NCBI GenBank assembly: GCA_913776795.1
Contig: CAJYRH010000390.1
Coordinates: 1-6,699, forward strand
Source of the DNA: an uncultured Pseudorhodoferax sp.
Lineage (GTDB): Bacteria > Pseudomonadota > Gammaproteobacteria > Burkholderiales > Burkholderiaceae
Length of the DNA stretch: 6,699 nucleotides
Direction: 5' to 3'
Part shown: positions 5,615 through 6,699 of the stretch, one piece after another
Layout of the letters: each line of letters opens with the position of its first letter
Numbering within the stretch: position 1 is the first letter of the stretch
The notes under the pieces: model-generated
Databases searched by the model: none
Told to the model about the DNA's origin: nothing
Seen by the model: only the letters and a program-made list of their open reading frames with translations
Program-made: the position numbers and the translations under genes

Positions 5615-6699
5615 GTGCGCGCGCAGACAAATCGCTCGAGCAGGCCTGCTCGTTCTGGGAAGCGCTGGTTGCGTGCGCTGGGCGGGCTGGCGGTGCTGGG
5701 GGCACTGGCCGGTGGCGCGGTCGCTTGGTGGGCCTATGGGCAGATCGGTCGCACGCCAGGTGAGCTCATGGATTACGCCCAACGTCGCCTGCAAGGTCAC
5801 AACAAGCTCGAGTTCGTCGCGCTGCCCATGATGGCTGCAGTTCGAGATTGGTTGGACGCGCCGGACCCTGAGACACGACGGGGTTTGGCATTTGTGGTGC
5901 CACCAGCGCCGGCGGGCGCCGTTGTGCCCGAGCACACGGAGACACCGCCACCTACAGCCAAGGTCTGGCGCGTCGGGCCGACCGAGCCCCTGTTGTCGAT
6001 TGCTGCAGCTGCCACGCTGGCGCGTAGCGGCGACATCGTGGAAGTCCAAGCGGGCACGTACCGAGGGGATGTCGCCGTGTGGCATCAGAAGGCTTTGACC
6101 ATCCGCGCAGTCGGGGGGAGGGCCCGACTGATTGCCGACGGGCGCGCAGCGGAAGGCAAGGCGATCTGGGTCATCCGCAACGGCGACTTCGATATCTCGG
6201 GATTTGACTTCATCGATGCCCAAGTCAGCGACCGCAACGGGGCCGGTATCCGTTTCGAAGGCGGGCGTCTGCGCGTCGCGCATTGTCTGTTCTGGGGAAA
6301 CCAGAACGGGATTCTGACCGTGGGGGAGCAGAAGGACAGCGAACTCGAAGTCGTGTCCAGCGAATTCGGCTACAACGGCGATGGCGATGGTTACAGCCAC
6401 AACATCTACGTCGGCCACATTGGCCTGTTCAGCCTGCGGGCCAGTTATCTGCACCATGCCAACAACGGGCATCTGCTGAAAAGCCGAGCCCTGGTCAGCG
6501 AAGTGGCTTACAACCGTCTCTCCGATGAAGAAGGGGGGCGCGCCAGCTACGAAATGGAGTTTCCTAATGGCGGTGAGGTGCGGGTGGTGGGCAATGTCAT
6601 CCAGCAATCGCGCCGAACCGAAAACTCTGTGATGGTGAGCTATGGCGCCGAAGGGCTGACCAATCCCGACAATACCCTTCAGCTCGCGAGCAACACCTT
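5615..6699 (+). CDS. Membrane-anchored right-handed parallel beta-helix protein, 3' truncated by window edge
   Basis: The frame is open from GTG 5615 to the window end (361 full codons), so the C-terminus is not visible. The start is set by AGAGGG 5 nt upstream. An Arg/Lys-rich N-terminus (2-20) precedes one membrane helix (about 20-40), giving an N-in signal anchor. A linker with a probable helical part (46-80) and a Pro-rich stretch (95-113) follows. From about residue 120 the sequence is a pectate-lyase-like beta-helix: ATLARSGDIVEVQAGTYRGD and LTIRAVGGRARLIADG, as in DUF1565/NosD-type proteins, then repeated short beta coils with Asn/Gly turns. A polar block, SHNIYVGHI (261-269), GHLLKSRA (285-292) and SYEMEFPNGG (311-320), looks like a conserved active or binding surface. 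Such folds often act on or bind polysaccharides, but the substrate is unknown. Six CGA arginine codons occur here and none in coxC or ctaB, which may hint at a different history. A long opposing ORF covers the same bases but looks spurious. Confidence 0.85.
   Translation, partial: MRAQTNRSSRPARSGKRWLRALGGLAVLGALAGGAVAWWAYGQIGRTPGELMDYAQRRLQGHNKLEFVALPMMAAVRDWLDAPDPETRRGLAFVVPPAPAGAVVPEHTETPPPTAKVWRVGPTEPLLSIAAAATLARSGDIVEVQAGTYRGDVAVWHQKALTIRAVGGRARLIADGRAAEGKAIWVIRNGDFDISGFDFIDAQVSDRNGAGIRFEGGRLRVAHCLFWGNQNGILTVGEQKDSELEVVSSEFGYNGDGDGYSHNIYVGHIGLFSLRASYLHHANNGHLLKSRALVSEVAYNRLSDEEGGRASYEMEFPNGGEVRVVGNVIQQSRRTENSVMVSYGAEGLTNPDNTLQLASNT

Noticed and set aside
5588..6607. Minus-strand ORF of 339 codons opposite the beta-helix gene
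   Set aside because: It lies wholly antisense to a frame with a good ribosome binding site, a membrane anchor and clear beta-helix sequence. Its translation shows no recognisable domain, and long antisense frames are common in GC-rich coding DNA.
1..6699. Search for CRISPR arrays, insertion sequences, tandem repeats, tRNA genes and attachment sites
   Set aside because: None seen by eye. Apart from the coxC terminator, no direct or inverted repeats stood out beyond those expected in GC-rich coding DNA.

Overview
The window holds the downstream part of an aa3-type cytochrome c oxidase locus from a high-GC betaproteobacterium. Gene order and protein sequence fit Burkholderiales, most likely a Comamonadaceae-like lineage; this assignment rests on remembered family resemblance, not on a search. 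Almost every base is coding. Nearly all genes are on the + strand and are packed with 1-10 nt gaps or with overlaps.

Layout. Positions 1-344 hold the 3' end of ctaG (Cox11, CuB insertion). It is followed after 1 nt by the complete subunit III gene coxC/ctaE (346-1227), and a strong intrinsic terminator (1248-1273) closes that unit. A small minus-strand gene (1291-1518) encodes a two-TM protein of the DUF2909 'twin transmembrane' type and runs convergently into the same hairpin. Its 5' end overlaps, head to head, the start of a second + strand unit made of assembly genes: SURF1 (1503-2267), a membrane-anchored SCO/thioredoxin-like protein of unknown role (2209-2937), ctaA/COX15 heme A synthase (2940-4103), ctaB heme O synthase (4100-5011) and a SCO copper-chaperone lipoprotein (5014-5604). 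Last comes a 3'-truncated gene (5615 to the window end) for a membrane-anchored parallel beta-helix protein with no known link to respiration.

Functional logic. CtaB farnesylates heme B to heme O, CtaA oxidises heme O to heme A, SURF1 assists heme A delivery to subunit I, CtaG supplies CuB, and SCO serves the CuA centre of subunit II. Subunit III completes the core. The window therefore carries most of the maturation line of one terminal oxidase.

Most of this is a well-known locus type. The parts that deserve attention are the second SCO-like protein, which keeps CxxxC but has a displaced histidine; the beta-helix gene attached to the end of the operon; and the overlapping divergent start of SURF1 and the twin-TM gene. 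I see no mobile elements, CRISPR arrays, tRNA or rRNA genes. The only gene-free stretch is the 63-nt gap at 1228-1290.
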